Positions 20,695 to 29,317 of a stretch of 64,000 nt of DNA are shown here, piece after piece; position 1 is the stretch's first letter, and every line of letters begins with the position of its first letter. The translations under genes and the position numbers were made by a program. The stretch is from positions 174,854-238,853 of the forward strand of contig NZ_LZLJ01000062.1 of NCBI RefSeq assembly GCF_001668625.1, given 5' to 3'. The notes under the pieces were generated by a model that searched no databases, was not told where the DNA came from, and worked only from the letters and a program-made list of their open reading frames with translations. The stretch comes from Mycobacterium sp. 1274756.6. Its GTDB lineage: Bacteria; Actinomycetota; Actinomycetes; Mycobacteriales; Mycobacteriaceae.

Positions 20695-22104
20695 ATGCCC
20701 ATCCGCCATGTCGAAGACTGCGGTGTCAGCTATTGCCTTGTGCTGCTTGACAAAGAGGGCAGGGAACGTCCTGAACAGGACGGAGCGTTGTTGAGCACGA
20801 AGATACGTGAATTGGTCGAAGACGGCGTCACCGATCTTTTCATCGCCAGCCACGGCTGGATGGGCGACGTACCCGCCGCGAACCACCAGTACGATGCTTG
20901 GGTCCGGGTGATGGCGAAGCAGTCCGACGACCGTGCACTGGCGCGTCGCCTCGATCCCCAGTTCAAGTCGCTCGTGATCGGAATCCACTGGCCCAGTCTG
21001 CCGTGGGGCGACGAGCGCGCCGAGACCGCAGTTCTCGGCGCCGGTGATGACGACGACGAACTGGCGTACGAGTGCGAGATGAGCGCGCATGATCTCGTCG
21101 ACCGGTACGCGCAGCGCATTGTTGACACGCGTGCCGCTCGATCAGCGCTGCAAACGATTGTGGCGGCCGCGGACAATCCGGCTGTCGCCGAGAAGATTGC
21201 TGCGGGCACGCTACCGCCAGAGCTCGACGCCGCTTACCTGGAGTTGTTCGCCGAAGCCGGTCTGAAAGCTGGCGGGGTCACAGCCCCGCCCGGCGCCGAC
21301 CAGGAAGTGTTCAAACCGCTGGAGACGGCCCGTGAATGGCTGCGCGCGGTCAAGGTATCGGGCCCGGCTCCTGGGGGCGGTGGTGACCCAGGTGTTCTGG
21401 GCGTGTTCGGTCGCATTAGCGACGCAGTCTTGGGCCCGGTCCGCCAAATATCCTTCTGGACGATGAAAAACCGGGCGCGAATCGTCGGCGAGCGCGATGT
21501 GCACCATATCCTGCGCATGATGCAGGACGCTTCAGACGCTCGAATCCATCTGATGGGCCACAGTTTCGGCTGCATCGTGATGACAGCGGCGACTGCAGGG
21601 CCTACCTCTGCCGGGCAGCAGACCGATCCGCTACCTAGGCCGGTCGACACGTTGTTCCTCGTGCAGGGTGCGATGTCTTTATGGTCCTTCGCCGAGGCGA
21701 TCCCGTACCCACCGGGCGAGCCCGGGTACTTTCGGGTGCTGTGCCAGGCACCACGGCGTGTCGCAGGCCCGATAGTGGCCACGAATTCGCGTCACGATCG
21801 TGCTGTGGGGACCTTCTACCCGTTGGGCTCACGACTCGGCAGCGACCGAATCCTCGGCTACAACGATTTTCCGGAGTACGGCGGAATCGGGAGCTTCGGG
21901 GTCCAGGGCACAGAGCCACGCGAAGAGATGGAAGTACTCGCCGCCGATGCGACCTACCGATTCGCACCCGGAACCACGTACAACATTGAGGCCAGTCGCG
22001 TCATTGCGAGCGGAAGTGGGCTCTCCGGCGCCCACAGCGACATAGTTCACGACGAAATCGCGCACATCTTCTGGCAGGCGGCCTTGTCCAACTTGTCCTG
22101 CTAG
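20695..22104 (+). CDS. Alpha/beta hydrolase, lipase/esterase-like, effector candidate
   Basis: 469 aa. The nucleophile elbow LMGHSFG gives Ser290; Asp368 (TNSRHD) and His447 or His452 (GAHSDIVHDEIAH) complete a plausible triad; ASHGWMGD at ~51-58 is the oxyanion-side HGW motif. Between the first strands and the elbow is a ~140-aa insertion with a Gly/Pro-rich link and an amphipathic helix, possibly a lid or membrane-contact region. ATG 20695 follows AAAGGA at 6 bp. It is the last gene of the second CHAT operon. Inference: a zymogen-like lipase/esterase that the CHAT protease cleaves or that acts on membrane lipids. Confidence 0.82.
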   Translation: MPIRHVEDCGVSYCLVLLDKEGRERPEQDGALLSTKIRELVEDGVTDLFIASHGWMGDVPAANHQYDAWVRVMAKQSDDRALARRLDPQFKSLVIGIHWPSLPWGDERAETAVLGAGDDDDELAYECEMSAHDLVDRYAQRIVDTRAARSALQTIVAAADNPAVAEKIAAGTLPPELDAAYLELFAEAGLKAGGVTAPPGADQEVFKPLETAREWLRAVKVSGPAPGGGGDPGVLGVFGRISDAVLGPVRQISFWTMKNRARIVGERDVHHILRMMQDASDARIHLMGHSFGCIVMTAATAGPTSAGQQTDPLPRPVDTLFLVQGAMSLWSFAEAIPYPPGEPGYFRVLCQAPRRVAGPIVATNSRHDRAVGTFYPLGSRLGSDRILGYNDFPEYGGIGSFGVQGTEPREEMEVLAADATYRFAPGTTYNIEASRVIASGSGLSGAHSDIVHDEIAHIFWQAALSNLSC

Positions 22105-22162
22105 GCTGAGGGACTCAGAACGATCAGACATGCGATGATGAGGTTGCGCGAGCAGAGCAAGT

Positions 22163-22181
22163 CAAGTCTAATAACTTGTTT
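22163..22181 (+). terminator. Possible weak terminator at the right end of the island
   Basis: CAAGT and ACTTG form a 5-bp stem with a 6-nt loop, followed by TTT. It sits 60 bp after the hydrolase stop in AT-rich DNA. The stem is short, so this is tentative. Confidence 0.3.
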
Positions 22182-22197
22182 AAAAGCGCGTTTCCGG

Positions 22198-22281
22198 GCC
22201 ACCCCGCGCCGCTCAGCGGCGCCGGTCGGTGTCCCGGCTCGGCTGCACCCGCTTGGGTTCGCCCGGCATCTTCGGGTAATT
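22198..22281. repeat. Right direct repeat of the genomic island (84 bp)
   Basis: Matches 10431-10514 in the same orientation with three differences. Here it is part of the intact primase gene (stop at 22213-22215) plus 15 bp downstream. Confidence 0.9.
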
Positions 22282-23235
22282 CGGCGGGTAGGGCAGGTCC
22301 CCCAGGCCGCGGTCGGCGTCGGCGTCGGCCATCTCCAGCAGCACCGCCAGCGACTGTCGGGTCTCCCCCATCGCCGCCCACGGGTCCTCGCGGCCGGCGA
22401 CCAGGTCGGGCACGGTGGCCATGGTGTAGTCATCGGGGTCCGCGTCGGCCAGCTCCGCCCAGCTCAGCGGGGTGGAGACGGTCGCGATCGGGGTGGCCCG
22501 CACCGAGTACGGCGCCGCGGTGGTGCGGTCTCGGGCGTTCTGGTTGAAGTCGACGAAGATCCGTTTGCCGCGCTCCTCTTTCCACCACGAGGCGGTGACC
22601 TGGTCGGGGGCGCGGCGCTCGAGTTCGCGGGCCAACGCGATCCCGGCCCGGCGCACCGCGACGAAATCCCACTCCGGGCGGATCGGCAGGTAGACGTGCA
22701 CACCCCGGCCGCCGGAGGTTTTCGGGAAGCCGGTCAGGCCGAGTTCGTCGAGCAGCGGCGCCAACACGTCGACCGCCACCGCGCGGGCCTCGGCGAAGCC
22801 GGTCCCGGGCTGCGGATCCAGGTCGACCCGCAGCTCGTCGGGACGGTCGGCGTCGGTGCAGCGCACCGGCCACGGGTGGAAGGTGACGGTGCTCATCTGG
22901 GCGGCCCACACGATCGACGCCGGCGAGGTCACCCGCAGCACGTCGGCGGTGCGTCCGGTCGGAAACGTCACCGTGCAGGTCTGCAGATAGTCGGGGTAGC
23001 CGCGCGGGATGCGCTTCTGGTAGACCGCCTCACCCTCGATGCCGTCCGGGAACCGCTGCAGGTGGGTGGGCCGGTCGGCCATCGGCGCCAGCATCGGGCC
23101 CAGCGCCACGGCGCGGTAGTACTCGGCCAGCCGCCGTTTGGTGCCCGCCGCACCCAGCCGCGGGAAGTAGCAGCGGTCGGGGTGGGTGAGCCGGACCGCG
23201 ATCCCGTCGACGTCGAGTTCCTCCGCGTCCGCCAT
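22213..23235 (-). CDS. NHEJ primase-polymerase (LigD polymerase-domain family, Rv3730c type)
   Basis: 340 aa archaeo-eukaryotic-primase-type polymerase acting in non-homologous end joining or ribonucleotide gap repair. The metal-binding DLDP (LRVDLDPQPG), the nucleotide-binding SGGRGVHVYLP and the third acidic motif VDFNQNARD are all present. It lies just downstream of ligC on the same strand; the start codon is within a 13-bp tandem repeat at the gene junction. Its 3' end is the copy that remained intact when the island duplicated it. Confidence 0.92.
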   Translation of the reverse strand: MADAEELDVDGIAVRLTHPDRCYFPRLGAAGTKRRLAEYYRAVALGPMLAPMADRPTHLQRFPDGIEGEAVYQKRIPRGYPDYLQTCTVTFPTGRTADVLRVTSPASIVWAAQMSTVTFHPWPVRCTDADRPDELRVDLDPQPGTGFAEARAVAVDVLAPLLDELGLTGFPKTSGGRGVHVYLPIRPEWDFVAVRRAGIALARELERRAPDQVTASWWKEERGKRIFVDFNQNARDRTTAAPYSVRATPIATVSTPLSWAELADADPDDYTMATVPDLVAGREDPWAAMGETRQSLAVLLEMADADADRGLGDLPYPPNYPKMPGEPKRVQPSRDTDRRR

Positions 23236-23294
23236 CTCAGCCCGCCATCTCAGTCCGCCATCTCAGTCCGCCATCTCAGTCCGCCATCTCAGCC
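23230..23294. repeat. Tandem repeat, five 13-bp units, at the ligC/primase junction
   Basis: Unit CGCCATCTCAGTC (first and fifth end CC instead of TC). On the coding strand each unit reads TGAGATGGCGGAC, i.e. the ligC stop plus the primase start. The first unit on the coding strand contains the ligC stop and the last contains the true primase ATG, so copies in between create short ATG-GCG-GAC-TGA frames. Confidence 0.93.
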
Positions 23295-24329
23295 CGCCAA
23301 CACGTCGGCCAGGTCGTAGCGCAGCGGGGTGTCGAGTTGCTCGAAGGTGCAACTGCGCGGGTCGCGGTCGGGTCGCCAGCGCAGGAACTTCACAGTGTGG
23401 CGGAACCGCTCCCCTTCCATCTGGTCATAGGCCACCTCGGCGACCAGCTCGGAGCGGATCGGGATCCACCGCTTGTCCGCCGCGGAGTTCCACCGGCTGG
23501 GCTCGCCCTCGCGCACCACGTCGGCGCCCAGGCGCAGCGGCTCGACCTCGGCGAGCAGCCGGCGGCGCTCCGCGGTGGTGAACGACGCCGCCCCGCCGAC
23601 CATCTGCAATTCGCCGGCGTCGTTGTACAGGCCCAGCAGCAGCGAGCCGAGGCCGGCGCCGCTTTTGTGGATGCGGTAGCCCATCACCACGCAGTCCGCG
23701 TCGCGGTGGTGCTTGATTTTGACCATGTCGCGTTTGCCCGGCAGGTAGCGCCCGTCGAGGCGCTTGGCGACCACCCCGTCCAGGCCCGCCCCCTCGAACG
23801 TGGTGAGCCAGTGGGTGGCCAGTTCCGGATCCTCGGTGGCGCCGGTGAGATTGCAAAACCGTTGCGGGGTAACCAATTCGGCTAGCACCGCCGCCCTGGT
23901 GGTGAATGGTTCGTCCAGCACGGCTGCGGAGCCGGTGGCCAGCGCGTCGAACGCGATGAAGTGCGCCGGGGTCTGCTCGGCGAGCAGGCGTACCCGGCTG
24001 TCCGCCGGGTGGATGCGTTGACTCAGCGCCTCCCAGTCCAGCCGGGTGCGCCCGCCGATGCGGCGGGGCACCACGATCTCCCCGTCGAGCACACAGCACG
24101 CTGCGGTCTCGGCGCGCACCGCGGCGAGCAGGTCGGGAAAATAGCGGCCCAGATCCTTGCCGGTGCGCGACTGCAGCAGCACGTCGTCGCCGTCGCGGAA
24201 CACCAACGCCCGGAAGCCGTCCCACTTCGGTTGATAGCACCACACGCCCGGTTCAGCCGGAACCGTCTGCACCGCTTTGGCCAGCATCGGGTCCACCGGC
24301 GGCGCGACGGGCAGGTCCACGCCTCCCAT
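23289..24329 (-). CDS. ligC: ATP-dependent DNA ligase
   Basis: 346 aa, matching LigC (Rv3731) in size and motifs. The adenylated lysine is K35 in YQPKWDGFRA (motif I); motif III is FIAFD, motif IV GLDGVVAKRL, motif V VKIKHHRDADCVV. The C-terminal OB domain ends near the typical RHTVKFLRWRPDRDP. The ATG at 24329 (MGGVDLPVAPPVDPMLAK) fits the family N-terminus. LigC is a backup end-joining ligase that works with the neighbouring primase-polymerase. Confidence 0.94.
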   Translation of the reverse strand: MGGVDLPVAPPVDPMLAKAVQTVPAEPGVWCYQPKWDGFRALVFRDGDDVLLQSRTGKDLGRYFPDLLAAVRAETAACCVLDGEIVVPRRIGGRTRLDWEALSQRIHPADSRVRLLAEQTPAHFIAFDALATGSAAVLDEPFTTRAAVLAELVTPQRFCNLTGATEDPELATHWLTTFEGAGLDGVVAKRLDGRYLPGKRDMVKIKHHRDADCVVMGYRIHKSGAGLGSLLLGLYNDAGELQMVGGAASFTTAERRRLLAEVEPLRLGADVVREGEPSRWNSAADKRWIPIRSELVAEVAYDQMEGERFRHTVKFLRWRPDRDPRSCTFEQLDTPLRYDLADVLAG

Positions 24330-24427
24330 TGTGACCGAAAAGGTTTTCGTCGGGCGCCGATAGCGCCGACCCGCGCGGTCACGGCGGTTTCCCGGCATGC
24401 CGCCCCCGGGACCGTTAGGCTGCCGTC

Positions 24428-24814
24428 GTGAACCTCGAGAAGGTGGTTTTCGGTTTCTTCGTCCTGTTGGCGGCGACACTGAACTTCGGCTTCTTCGTCG
24501 GCGACATCGGCGATCCGATCGTCCACAACCCCTGGGAGCTGTTCCTGGCGTTGGTGGTCGCCTTCATCACCACGATCCTGAAGTTCGGGGACCGCACGCA
24601 GCTGGGCGCGGTGCACCTGTCCACCAGCCTGGTCGCGCTGCTCCAGTTGGCCGCCGCCGCGGTGATGTGGGTCTACTACACCCAGGTCTCCGTGCACGGG
24701 CTGGATCAGCACGCCATCGCCAGTGTGGTGTCGCTGTCGGGTGGGGCGCTGCTGGCCAACGTTGTCTCGGTCACCCTGCTGGTCGTCGAGACGGCTTCGT
24801 TTCGGCGCCGTTAG
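24428..24814 (+). CDS. Small membrane protein, DUF6394-like
   Basis: 128 aa with four predicted membrane helices; begins MNLEKVVFGFFVLLAATLN, and has the conserved LKFGDRTQLGAV loop. The family is of unknown function and is often found beside TrkA-type K+ channel genes, as here (12 bp upstream of one). A role as a channel subunit or regulator is inference. GTG start at 24428. Confidence 0.8.
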   Translation: MNLEKVVFGFFVLLAATLNFGFFVGDIGDPIVHNPWELFLALVVAFITTILKFGDRTQLGAVHLSTSLVALLQLAAAAVMWVYYTQVSVHGLDQHAIASVVSLSGGALLANVVSVTLLVVETASFRRR

Positions 24815-24825
24815 CCGATGCCGCG

Positions 24826-26565
24826 ATGCCCAATCCGGTCCACCTGTACACGTTCTGGTCGCGGCGCCGGATGAGGTCGCGGCGCAAGCCGGTGCCGGTG
24901 CCCACCACGGTGCCCACCACCGACGTCATCTTCTTGTTCATGCGCCGGATGCGGGCGCCGTTCATCGTCGTCATCACGATCTTCAGCATCTGCACCACCG
25001 GGCTGATGCTGATGCCCGGCGTCGACGCGCACGGCAACCCCTACCGGCTGTCGGTCTTCGACGCCTTCTATCAGATGACGATCACGCTGACCACGGTCGG
25101 CTACAGCGAGGTGCCGCACGCGTTCAGCTACCCGCAGCGGATGTGGCTGTCGATGTCGATCTATCTGGTGGTGATCAGCTGGGCGTACGCGATCGGGGTG
25201 TTCTTCTCGGTGATCAACGACACCGCCTTCCAGGACGCGGTGGCGGCGCAGCGGTTCCGCCGCCATGTGCGCCGGATGGCCGATCCGTTCGTCATCATCG
25301 CCGGCTACGGGCAGGCGGGCCGGGTGGTCGGCTCCGAGCTCGACCAGCGCGGACATCGGTTCGTCGTCATCGACAAACAGGAATCCCGGGTCCAGTCGGT
25401 GGTCGGCGAGCAACTCAGCTTCGATGTGCCTGCCGTCGAGGGGGACTGCTCGGTGCCGGCAATGCTGGGCATGGCCGGGTTGGGCCATCGCGACTGCGAG
25501 GGCGTGCTCGCCCTGACCGATGACGACGACGCCAACCTGGCCGCGGTGATGACCGTGGCGATGCTGCGCCCGGAGGTGCCGGTGTTGGCCCGCTGCACCG
25601 ACCCGCGGGTCGCGAACCGTATCGCGCACTTCGCGCCCGCCGCGGTGGTCAACCCCAGCGACCGGTTCGGCGAATACCTGACCCTGTCGATCCACCGGCC
25701 GGTCAACCACCAGTTGTTGCGCTGGCTGATGGACAACGACGAGGAGCGCCTCCCGCCGCTGCGCCGCGGGCTGACCGCGGGCCGCTGGGTGGTCTGCGCC
25801 GATCCGGAGTTCGGCCGCGACGTGGTCGCCGATCTGGCGGCCAGCGGCCTCGCGGTGACCCTCGCCGACCCCGACGACGGCGATCCCGACGTCACCGCCG
25901 CGGTGGGGTTCATCGCCGCCAGCCGCGACGACACCGTCAACATCGCGATGGCCGAGCAGGCCCGGCTGACCAACCCCGACATCTACCTGGTGGTCCGGCA
26001 GGCCACCACCGCGAAGAAGGCGCTGCTCGACGCCGTGCAGATCGATTCGGTGTACATCGCCACCGAACTGGTCGCCCGGGAGGTGCTGGCCCGGGTGCTG
26101 ACCCCGGTGTTCTGGAGCTTCGTCGATCACGCCTTCGGTCAGGACGAGCGGTGGGCCGCCGCGGTGCGCGACCACCTGGTCGAGCACTGCGGGCAACACA
26201 CCCCCGAGCGCAACGTCGTGACGCTGTCGGCGCGGCAGGCACCGGCGATCGCCGACTGGTTGCGGCGCGGGGAGGTTCTCACCCTGCGCGACGTGCTGCG
26301 CCGCCCCGACGACCGGGCCAGCACCCTGCCGCTGGTGGCGCTGGTGCTGCTGCGTGACGGCGTGGCGCACTTCATGCCGGACATCGGGACCACCCTGGCG
26401 GTGGACGATCAGATCCTGCTGGTCGGCAGATCCGAGGGGCTGGCGCAGGTCAGCGAGATCTGCCACTACCCGTCGACGGTGGAGTACCTGGCCACCGGCC
26501 GCAACGTGCCGCTGACGTGGGTGTGGGCGCGGCTGACCGGGCGGCGCCGCGCCAAATCCTGCTGA
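24826..26565 (+). CDS. Potassium channel with TrkA-N/TrkA-C (RCK) domains
   Basis: 579 aa. A short basic N-terminus, an outer helix (~40-65), the pore with selectivity filter TTVGYSE (~95), an inner helix (~110-135), then an RCK/Rossmann domain (IIAGYGQAGRVVGSEL, dinucleotide-binding glycines) and a second RCK-like half (~310-560), plus a TrkA-C-like end. A K+ channel gated by nucleotide or ions at the cytosolic ring. The ATG at 24826 was chosen since upstream sequence belongs to the DUF6394 gene. Convergent with the acyltransferase gene, 4 bp apart. Confidence 0.92.
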   Translation: MPNPVHLYTFWSRRRMRSRRKPVPVPTTVPTTDVIFLFMRRMRAPFIVVITIFSICTTGLMLMPGVDAHGNPYRLSVFDAFYQMTITLTTVGYSEVPHAFSYPQRMWLSMSIYLVVISWAYAIGVFFSVINDTAFQDAVAAQRFRRHVRRMADPFVIIAGYGQAGRVVGSELDQRGHRFVVIDKQESRVQSVVGEQLSFDVPAVEGDCSVPAMLGMAGLGHRDCEGVLALTDDDDANLAAVMTVAMLRPEVPVLARCTDPRVANRIAHFAPAAVVNPSDRFGEYLTLSIHRPVNHQLLRWLMDNDEERLPPLRRGLTAGRWVVCADPEFGRDVVADLAASGLAVTLADPDDGDPDVTAAVGFIAASRDDTVNIAMAEQARLTNPDIYLVVRQATTAKKALLDAVQIDSVYIATELVAREVLARVLTPVFWSFVDHAFGQDERWAAAVRDHLVEHCGQHTPERNVVTLSARQAPAIADWLRRGEVLTLRDVLRRPDDRASTLPLVALVLLRDGVAHFMPDIGTTLAVDDQILLVGRSEGLAQVSEICHYPSTVEYLATGRNVPLTWVWARLTGRRRAKSC

Positions 26566-26569
26566 GTGC

Positions 26570-28561
26570 TCAGCGCACCCCGGCCAGCAGCCAGGGCGTC
26601 AGCCAGGCCACCCCCTGCTGCGACAGGTGCACGCCGTCGCTGCGCACCTTGATCCCGTCGACCTTGACGCTGTAGCCGCCGTCGGGGCCCAGCTTCTTGT
26701 TCAGGTCGAGCAGTTTGACGTTCGGGCGCTTCCCGACGACCTTGCGCAACAACGCGTTCCACTTCCGGACCCGGTCGGGTTGGTCCTCGGGATAGAGGCT
26801 GCCGTCGGGCTTCTCGCCGTATTTGCTGTACGGCAACGTGGTGATCACCAGCCGGGCGCCGCGGCCGGTCAGCGTCTTCATCGCCCGGTTGAGTTCGCCG
26901 GCCAGGTACTCGTCGAAGGCCCGGTCCCCGATCTGGGTCCAGCGGCCCTCGATGACCCGGTCGACGGTCTCCCAGCGGCCGATCACCAGCAACGCGACGT
27001 CGGGCTGATCGCGGGCGACCTGGCGGGCCCAGCGGTTGGGCCAGTCGTCGCATTCGGACTTCTGGTCGAGCACCTTGCCCGAGTACCGGTACGGCCCGCC
27101 GCGCACGATGCTGCAGCCGATCACGGTGTGGTCGACGAACGCGGTGCCCGGGGTGGGCGGCAGGTACTCCATCAGTGAGGCGCCGATGGAATCGCCGAAC
27201 ACCGACACCGTGTGCGGGCGGTGCGGGTCGCGGTGGGCGCCGGGGGCGGGCGGAGGCGCCGCGGGCACCGGCGCGGTGGCCGCCGCCGAGGACACCGGCG
27301 GGGTGGCGCCGGGGCCGGTGACGGTGGGGACGACCAGCACCGTGACCGCGACCGCGGTCGCCACGGTGGCCACCGCCAGCCGCAGCAGCGGCACCTGCAC
27401 CGGGCGCCAGCGCCGGATCGGCTGCTCGATCAGCCACCAGGATGCGATGGCCGCCGCCAAGGTCACCGCGGTGCGGGCGGCGAACAGCGACAGCCCGGTC
27501 CATCCGGTGCGTTCGCCGTTGAGGAGCAAGAAGATGGGCCAGTGCCACAGGTAGACGCCGTAGGAGATGGCGCCGAGCGCCACCAGCGGCCGCCAGGCCA
27601 GCAGCCGGGCCACCGGGCTGCGCTGGTGTACCGCGACGGGGGCGACCACGGCGACCGCGGCCACCGCGATCAGGGTCAGCATGCCGAAGCGGAACTGCTC
27701 GGCGCTGCCCGCCGCGTAGTGGGCGCCGGCGGCCAGCCCGGCCATCCCCACGATGGGCACCACCGTGGCCACCACGGTGCCCCAGCGGGTGTGCGGCACC
27801 GCGGGTTTACCGACCAGCGCCGGCCAGTCCTGGACCATCAGGGCGGCGGCCGCCGCGCCCAGCAACAGCGCCTGCGCGCGGGTGTCGGTGCCGAAGTACA
27901 CCCGGTCCACCCCGGTGCGCGCGGACAGCAGGATCGCCGCCGTCGCCGAGGCCGCCACCCCGGCGCTGGCCACCACCAGCACTGCGAACCGCACGGTGCG
28001 CTGACTGACCCACCGGCGGCGGCGGGCGCGCGCGGCGACCACCGCGGCCACGCCGAGCACCAGCAGCGGCCACAGGAAGTAGTACTGCTCCTCGACCCCC
28101 AGCGACCAGGTGTGCTGCAGCGGCGAGGGGTTGCCGCCCCGGGTGAAGTAGTCGCTTTCCTGGGCGACGAAGTTCCAGTTCGCCAGCCAGAAGAACGCCG
28201 CGACGGCGTCCTCGCGCAGTCGCTGCACCGCATCGGTGGGGAACAGGTCGTGGGCGAACGCCACCGCCAGCACCATGATCAGCAGCGCGGGCAGCAGCCG
28301 CCGGGCGCGCCGGACCCAGAAATGCAGCAGGTCGATGCGGTCGGTGCGGTCCAACTCCTCCAGCAGCAGCGAGGTGATCAGAAAGCCGCTGAGGACGAAG
28401 AACACGTCGACGCCGATGAATCCGCCGGACACACCGGGGATCCCGCCGTGGTCGAGCAGCACCAGCGCCACGGCGATCGCCCGGATGCCGTCGAGCGCCG
28501 GGATCGAGGTGCGGGCGGCGAGGGGGCGTCGGCCGGAGAGGCGGCGCCCAGCAAAACGCAC
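26570..28561 (-). CDS. OatA-like membrane acyltransferase with C-terminal SGNH domain
   Basis: About 663 aa. Acyltransferase-3 domain with ten or so membrane helices: IPALDGIRAIAV and the conserved GGFIGVDVFFVLSGFLIT early on, SLGVEEQYYF mid-domain. A Pro/Ala linker is followed by an extracytoplasmic SGNH esterase-type domain (FGDSIGASL with the nucleophile Ser; final DGVHLS block with Asp and His). This design O-acetylates peptidoglycan or surface glycans/lipids. The GTG at 28561 (VRFAGRRLSG) is a guess; the frame is open much further upstream without support. Confidence 0.85.
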   Translation of the reverse strand: MRFAGRRLSGRRPLAARTSIPALDGIRAIAVALVLLDHGGIPGVSGGFIGVDVFFVLSGFLITSLLLEELDRTDRIDLLHFWVRRARRLLPALLIMVLAVAFAHDLFPTDAVQRLREDAVAAFFWLANWNFVAQESDYFTRGGNPSPLQHTWSLGVEEQYYFLWPLLVLGVAAVVAARARRRRWVSQRTVRFAVLVVASAGVAASATAAILLSARTGVDRVYFGTDTRAQALLLGAAAAALMVQDWPALVGKPAVPHTRWGTVVATVVPIVGMAGLAAGAHYAAGSAEQFRFGMLTLIAVAAVAVVAPVAVHQRSPVARLLAWRPLVALGAISYGVYLWHWPIFLLLNGERTGWTGLSLFAARTAVTLAAAIASWWLIEQPIRRWRPVQVPLLRLAVATVATAVAVTVLVVPTVTGPGATPPVSSAAATAPVPAAPPPAPGAHRDPHRPHTVSVFGDSIGASLMEYLPPTPGTAFVDHTVIGCSIVRGGPYRYSGKVLDQKSECDDWPNRWARQVARDQPDVALLVIGRWETVDRVIEGRWTQIGDRAFDEYLAGELNRAMKTLTGRGARLVITTLPYSKYGEKPDGSLYPEDQPDRVRKWNALLRKVVGKRPNVKLLDLNKKLGPDGGYSVKVDGIKVRSDGVHLSQQGVAWLTPWLLAGVR

Positions 28562-28842
28562 CGGCTCGGGGTAGCCCCCGGCCGGCGCGGCCTGGCCGGC
28601 CCCCTGACCGACGTCCTGGTTATCGCCGATACGCCGCTGCCTCCTCACCTGATCGGCAGCAAAGTTTAGGCGCGCCAAGCCCGTCGGCCGGGGAGGCGCG
28701 GCCGAAGAAGCCGCGGATTCTGCCGCTCGGCCTTCCGAACGGCCCGACCCGACCGCCGAGTGTGCGGGTTTTCCCGGTGATCTGGCCGAGACGGCCTCGA
28801 CACGCCGCACCCTCAGCGCGCGGCCGCGGGCCGGCGGGGTGC
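28562..28842. other. Intergenic region
   Basis: 281 bp between the acyltransferase and Nudix genes, both on the minus strand. It includes GC-rich inverted repeats such as CGCGGC-(7 nt)-GCCGCG near 28710. Probably holds the acyltransferase promoter or a 5' extension of it. No gene supported. Confidence 0.5.
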
Positions 28843-29310
28843 CTAGGTCGCGGCGCGCAGCTCGAGCAAGCGGTCGAGGATGGGACGTTGGCCGGGCAGC
28901 AGCTTGGTGTGCGCCTGCGCGATCGGGAACCAGCCGACCCGGTCGACCTCGGGAAACGTTTGGAGCCGCCCGGAGCCCTTCGGCCACTCGAGCTCGAAGG
29001 TGTTGCTGCGGGCGTCGGTGACGTCGAGGTCCGCCTCGACCGCGAAGACGGTGATCCGTTTTCTGCTGGGCTGCACGAACACCCCCAGCTCGACGGGCGG
29101 CCCGTCCGGTACGGCGAGCCCGACCTCCTCGACGAATTCCCGCTGCGCGGCGGCCCACGGGTCCTCGTCGGGCTGGTATTCGCCTTTGGGCACCGACCAG
29201 GCTCCGTCGTCGCGGCGCGCCCAGAACGGCCCGCCGGGGTGGGCGATGAGCACCTCGAGGTGGCCGTCGCGCACCCGATGCAGCAGCAGCGCGGCGCTCA
29301 GTGCCGCCAT
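28843..29310 (-). CDS. Nudix hydrolase (Rv3733c type)
   Basis: 155 aa. The Nudix box is complete: a Gly at the start (GEYQPDED), then REFVEEVGL, coordinating Mg2+. A nucleoside-diphosphate-X pyrophosphatase, exact substrate unknown. It follows the triacylglycerol-synthase gene by 7 bp on the same strand, the arrangement of Rv3734c-Rv3733c. Confidence 0.9.
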   Translation of the reverse strand: MAALSAALLLHRVRDGHLEVLIAHPGGPFWARRDDGAWSVPKGEYQPDEDPWAAAQREFVEEVGLAVPDGPPVELGVFVQPSRKRITVFAVEADLDVTDARSNTFELEWPKGSGRLQTFPEVDRVGWFPIAQAHTKLLPGQRPILDRLLELRAAT

Positions 29311-29317
29311 GAGCGCC

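Larger units (their letters stand above)
10515..22197. mobile_element. Genomic island with CHAT-protease system
   Basis: An 11.7-kb segment between two copies of the primase 3' end. By eye its GC is clearly lower than the flanks (a sampled line gives ~63% against ~72%), codon use is less GC-biased, and none of its genes belongs to the conserved mycobacterial order around it. The left 1.5 kb holds broken transposase-like genes; the rest holds five intact genes. No integrase is visible inside, so the mode of transfer is unknown: homologous recombination between diverged flanks or a lost recombinase are both possible. Confidence 0.8.

Noticed and set aside
26570..29158. Long extension of the acyltransferase frame to 862 codons
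   Set aside because: The extra part overlaps the Nudix gene and is Arg/Ala/Gly-rich; the real N-terminus should be near 28561.
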